64,000 nt of DNA. It comes from Prosapia bicincta. Lineage: Eukaryota; Arthropoda; Insecta; Hemiptera; Cercopidae. A program made the translations under genes and the position numbers. Location of the stretch: contig JBAIZL010000006.1 in assembly GCA_036971475.1 (NCBI GenBank), forward strand, positions 94,285,765-94,349,764, given 5' to 3'. The notes under the pieces are model-generated. The model saw only the letters and a program-made list of their open reading frames with translations. It did no database searches and was not told where the DNA came from. Of the stretch, positions 60,101 to 64,000 are shown one piece after another; positions within the stretch are counted from its first letter, which is position 1, and every line of letters starts with the position of its first letter.

Positions 60101-63100
60101 CTTTACAGCTATCTGTGCCAAGACGAAGTCTTTGGTAGATTATTTTGCAAATTAAGAAATATCCCTACCTGTGTAAAATGTACCCAAACTTTACAGCTAT
60201 CTGGCCAAGACGAAGTCTTTGGTAGATTATTTTGCAAATTAAAAAATATCCCTACCTGTGTAAAATGTACCCAAACGTTACAGCTTTCTGGCCAAGACGA
60301 AGTCTTTGGTAGATTATTTTGCAAATTAAGAAATATCCCTACCTGTGTAAAATGTACCCAAACTTTACAGCTATCTGTGCCAAGACGAAGTCTTTGGTAG
60401 ATTATTTTGCAAATTAAGAAATATCCCTACCTGTGTAAAATGTACCCAAACTTTACAGCTATCTGTGCCAAGACGAAGTCTTTGGTAGATTATTTTGCAA
60501 ATTAAGAAATATCCCTACCTGTGTAAAATGTACCCAAACTTTACAGCTATCTGTGCCAAGACGAAGTCTTTGGTAGATTATTTTGCAAATTAAGAAATAT
60601 TCCTACCTGTGTAAAATGTACCCAAACTTTACAGCTATCTGGCCAAGACGAAGTCTTTGGTAGATTATTTTGCAAATTAAAAAATATCCCTACCTGTGTA
60701 AAATGTACCCAAACTTTACAGCTATCTGTGCCAAGACGAAGTCTTTGGTAGATTATTTTGCAAATTAAGAAATACTCCTACCTGTGTAAAATGTACCCAA
60801 ACTTTACAGCTATCTGTGCCAAGACGAAGTCTTTGGTAGATTATTTTGCAAATTAAGAAATACTCCTACCTGTGTAAAATGTACCCAAACTTTACAGCTT
60901 TCTGGCCAAGACGAAGTCATTGGTAGATTATTTTGCAAATTAAGAAATATCCCTACCTGTGTAAAATGTACCCAAACTTTACAGCTATCTGTGCCAAGAC
61001 GAAGTCTTTGGTAGATTATTTTGCAAATTAAGAAATATCCCTACCTGTGTAAAATGTACCCAAACTTTACAGCTATCTGTGCAAAGACGAAGTCTTTGGT
61101 AGATTATTTTGCAAATTAAGAAATATTCCTACCTGTGTAAAATGTACCCAAACTTTACAGCTATCTGGCCAAGACGAAGTCTTTTGTAGATTATTTTGCA
61201 AATTAAAAAATATCCCTACCTGTGTAAAATGTACCCAAACGTTACAGCTTTCTGGCCAAGACGAAGTCTTTGGTAGATTATTTTGCAAATTAAGAAATAT
61301 CCCTACCTGTGTAAAATGTACCCAAACTTTACAGCTCTCTGTGCCAAGACGAAGTCTTTGGTAGATTATTTTGCAAATTAAGAAATATCCCTACCTGTGT
61401 AAAATGTACCCAAACTTTACAGCTATCTGTGCCAAGACGAAGTCTTTGGTAGATTATTTTGCAAATTAAGAAATATTCCTGCCTGTGTAAAATGTACCCA
61501 AACTTTACAGCTATCTGTGCCAAGACGAAGTCTTTGGTAGATTATTTTGCAAATTAAGAAATACTCCTACCTGTGTAAAATGTACCCAAACTTTACAGCT
61601 TTCTGGCCAAGACGAAGTCATTGGTAGATTATTTTGCAAATTAAGAAATATCCCTACCTGTGTAAAATGTACCCAAACTTTACAGCTATCTGTGCCAAGA
61701 CGAAGTCTTTGGTAGATTATTTTGCAAATTAAGAAATATCCCTACCTGTGTAAAATGTACCCAAACTTTACAGCTATCTGTGCCAAGACGAAGTCTTTGG
61801 TAGATTATTTTGCAAATTAAGAAATATTCCTACCTGTGTAAAATGTACCCAAACTTTACAGCTATCTGGCCAAGACGAAGTCTTTGGTAGATTATTTTGC
61901 AAATTAAAAAATATCCCTACCTGTGTAAAATGTACCCAAACGTTACAGCTTTCTGGCCAAGACGAAGTCTTTGGTAGATTATTTTGCAAATTAAGAAATA
62001 TTCCTACCTGTGTAAAATGTACCCAAACTTTACAGCTATCTGTGCCAAGACGAAGTCTTTGGTAGATTATTTTGCAAATTAAAAAATATCCCTACCTGTG
62101 TAAAATGTACCCAAACTTTACAGCTATCTGTGCCAAGACGAAGTCTTTGGTAGATTATTTTGCAAATTAAGAAATATCCCTACCTGTGTAAAAGGTACCC
62201 AAACTTTACAGCTATCTGTGCCAAGACGAAGTCTTTGGTAGATTATTTTGCAAATTAAGAAATATTCCTACCTGTGTAAAATGTACCCAAACTTTACAGC
62301 TATCTGTGCCAAGACGAAGTCTTTGGTAGATTATTTTGCAAATTAAGAAATACTCCTACCTGTGTAAAATGTACCCAAACTTTACAGCTTTCTGGCCAAG
62401 ACGAAGTCATTGGTAGATTATTTTGCAAATTAAGAAATACTCCTGCCTGTGTAAAATGTACCCAAACTTTACAGCTATCTGTGCCAAGACGAAGTCTTTG
62501 GTAGATTATTTTGCAAATTAAGAAATATCCCTACCTGTGTAAAATGTACCCAAACTTTACAGCTATCTGTGCTAAGACGAAGTCTTTGGTAGATTATTTT
62601 GCAAATTAAGAAATATTCCTACCTGTGTAAAATGTACCCAAACTTTACAGCTATCTGGCCAAGACGAAGTCTTTGGTAGATTATTTTGCAAATTAAAAAA
62701 TATCCCTACCTGTGTAAAATGTACCCAAACTTTACAGCTATCTGTGCCAAGACGAAGTCTTTGGTAGATTATTTTGCAAATTAAGAAATACTCCTACCTG
62801 TGTAAAATGTACCCAAACTTTACAGCTATCTGTGCCAAGACGAAGTCTTTGGTAGATTATTTTGCAAATTAAAAAATATCCCTACCTGTGTAAAATGTAC
62901 CCAAACTTTACAGCTATCTGTGCCAAGACGAAGTCTTTGGTAGATTATTTTGCAAATTAAGAAATACTCCTGCCTGTGTAAAATGTACCCAAACTTTACA
63001 GCTATCTGTGCCAAGACGAAGTCTTTGGTAGATTATTTTGCAAATTAAGAAATACTCCTACCTGTGTAAAATGTACCCAAACTTTACAGCTTTCTGGCCA

Positions 63101-64000
63101 AGACGAAGTCATTGGTAGATTATTTTGCAAATTAAGAAATATCCCTACCTGTGTAAAATGTACCCAAACTTTACAGCTATCTGTGCCAAGACGAAGTCTT
63201 TGGTAGATTATTTTGCAAATTAAGAAATATCCCTACCTGTGTAAAATGTACCCAAACTTTACAGCTATCTGTGCCAAGACGAAGTCTTTGGTAGATTATT
63301 TTGCAAATTAAGAAATATTCCTACCTGTGTAAAATGTACCCAAACTTTACAGCTATCTGGCCAAGACGAAGTCTTTGGTAGATTATTTTGCAAATTAAAA
63401 AATATCCCTACCTGTGTAAAATGTACCCAAACGTTACAGCTTTCTGGCCAAGACGAAGTCTTTGGTAGATTATTTTGCAAATTAAGAAATATCCCTACCT
63501 GTGTAAAATGTACCCAAACTTTACAGCTATCTGTGCCAAGACGAAGTCTTTGGTAGATTATTTTGCAAATTAAGAAATATCCCTACCTGTGTAAAATGTA
63601 CCCAAACTTTACAGCTATCTGTGCCAAGACGAAGTCTTTGGTAGATTATTTTGCAAATTAAGAATTATCCCTACCTGTGTAAAATGTACCCAAACTTTAC
63701 AGCTATCTGTGCCAAGACGAAGTCTTTGGTAGATTATTTTGCAAATTAAGAAATATTCCTACCTGTGTAAAATGTACCCAAACTTTACAGCTATCTGTGC
63801 CAAGACGAAGTCTTTGGTAGATTATTTTGCAAATTAAGAAATACTCCTACCTGTGTAAAATGTACCCAAACTTTACAGCTTTCTGGCCAAGACGAAGTCA
63901 TTGGTAGATTATTTTGAAAATTAAGAAATATCCCTACCTGTGTAAAATGTACCCAAACTTTACAGCTATCTGTGCCAAGACGAAGTCTTTGGTAGATTAT
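42141..64000. repeat. 88-bp satellite array, about 248 units, continues past the window
   Basis: Head-to-tail 88-bp units with GACGAAGTCTTTGGTAGATT, TTGCAAATTAAGAAATA and ACCCAAACTTTACAGCTATC. A common subtype lacks one base at the unit junction (CTGGCCAAG for CTGTGCCAAG), giving 87 bp. Other markers include CTCCTGCC, ATTCCTACC or ATCCCTACC, and GTCATTGG, which is usually linked to CTTTCTGGCC. Units are nearly identical from the first copy, so the left edge is sharp. Minus-strand frames of 62-129 codons arise where 87-bp units restore phase; they stop at 88-bp junctions and are not genes. Each unit holds a small palindrome AGAC-GAA-GTCT. Confidence 0.97.
55220..64000. repeat. Tandem duplication of a 4,648-bp block within the 88-bp array
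   Basis: Block 1 is about 55220-59867 and block 2 starts about 59868 and is cut by the window end. Rare variants recur exactly 4,648 bp apart: AAAAGGTACCC at about 57543 and 62191, AAGAATTATCCC at about 59013 and 63661, TTTTGAAAATTAAG at about 59267 and 63915, and GTGCAAAGACG at about 56432 and 61080. The order of all subtypes between them also agrees. Left of 55220 the match to 59868 ends. Confidence 0.9.

Noticed and set aside
42393..63480. Series of 62- to 129-codon minus-strand ORFs
   Set aside because: Shadows of the 88-bp satellite; length depends only on where 87-bp units occur.
42141..64000. CRISPR-like direct repeats
   Set aside because: Units are contiguous 87/88-bp satellite copies without unique spacers, in a eukaryotic context.

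Overview
The window is eukaryotic, AT-rich and dominated by repeats. It most likely comes from an arthropod, probably an insect. The evidence is the mix of mobile elements: an I-clade-like non-LTR retrotransposon with APE endonuclease, RT and RNase H; a decayed Tc1/mariner-superfamily transposase of a type common in insects; a hAT-type MITE; a solo LTR; and a Penelope-like GIY-YIG fragment with a hammerhead-like motif. I find no intact host gene, no tRNA or rRNA gene, no operon and no CRISPR. The species cannot be read from the sequence.

Layout. 1-3.8 kb: AT-rich sequence, CT and GT microsatellites, and one weak exon candidate (842-1081). 3.86-5.75 kb: an array of 16-bp units, split by a 1,091-bp solo LTR (3969-5059) with a 4-bp target duplication. 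6.9-7.6 kb: a 35-bp tandem array. 7.7-8.5 kb: a minus-strand transposase pseudogene. 9.46-9.87 kb: CA/CT low complexity. 10.46-13.23 kb: a 184-bp satellite, about 15 copies. 13.31-14.10 kb: a 786-bp hAT MITE with an 8-bp TSD. 14.2-15.5 kb: two copies of a diverged dispersed repeat seen again at 29.85-30.4 kb and, inverted, at 41.0-41.3 kb. 16.27-17.3 kb: alternating 66/76-bp repeats, then two old, diverged copies of a larger unit (17.3-18.2 kb). 18.87-29.21 kb: a 10-kb array built from 31-bp and 43-bp modules that form 105-bp and then 148-bp higher-order units. 30.6-32.6 kb: hammerhead-like motif, Penelope GIY-YIG fragment and a long inverted repeat centred on (TA)n. 34.888-40.916 kb: a near full-length 6.0-kb non-LTR retrotransposon flanked by a 10-bp repeat that looks like a TSD, with every domain recognisable but broken by stops and frameshifts. 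42.14 kb to the window end: an 88-bp satellite array, about 248 units, whose last 8.8 kb is two copies of a 4,648-bp block.

More than half of the window is tandem repeat from at least seven unrelated families, nested with dead or non-autonomous transposons. This suits heterochromatin or another low-selection region where unequal exchange and segmental amplification are active. Nothing here encodes a working pathway. The interest lies in how the arrays grew, in clean insertion footprints, and in RNA structures: the Penelope-associated hammerhead-like motif, and the hairpins at the two ends of the non-LTR element.
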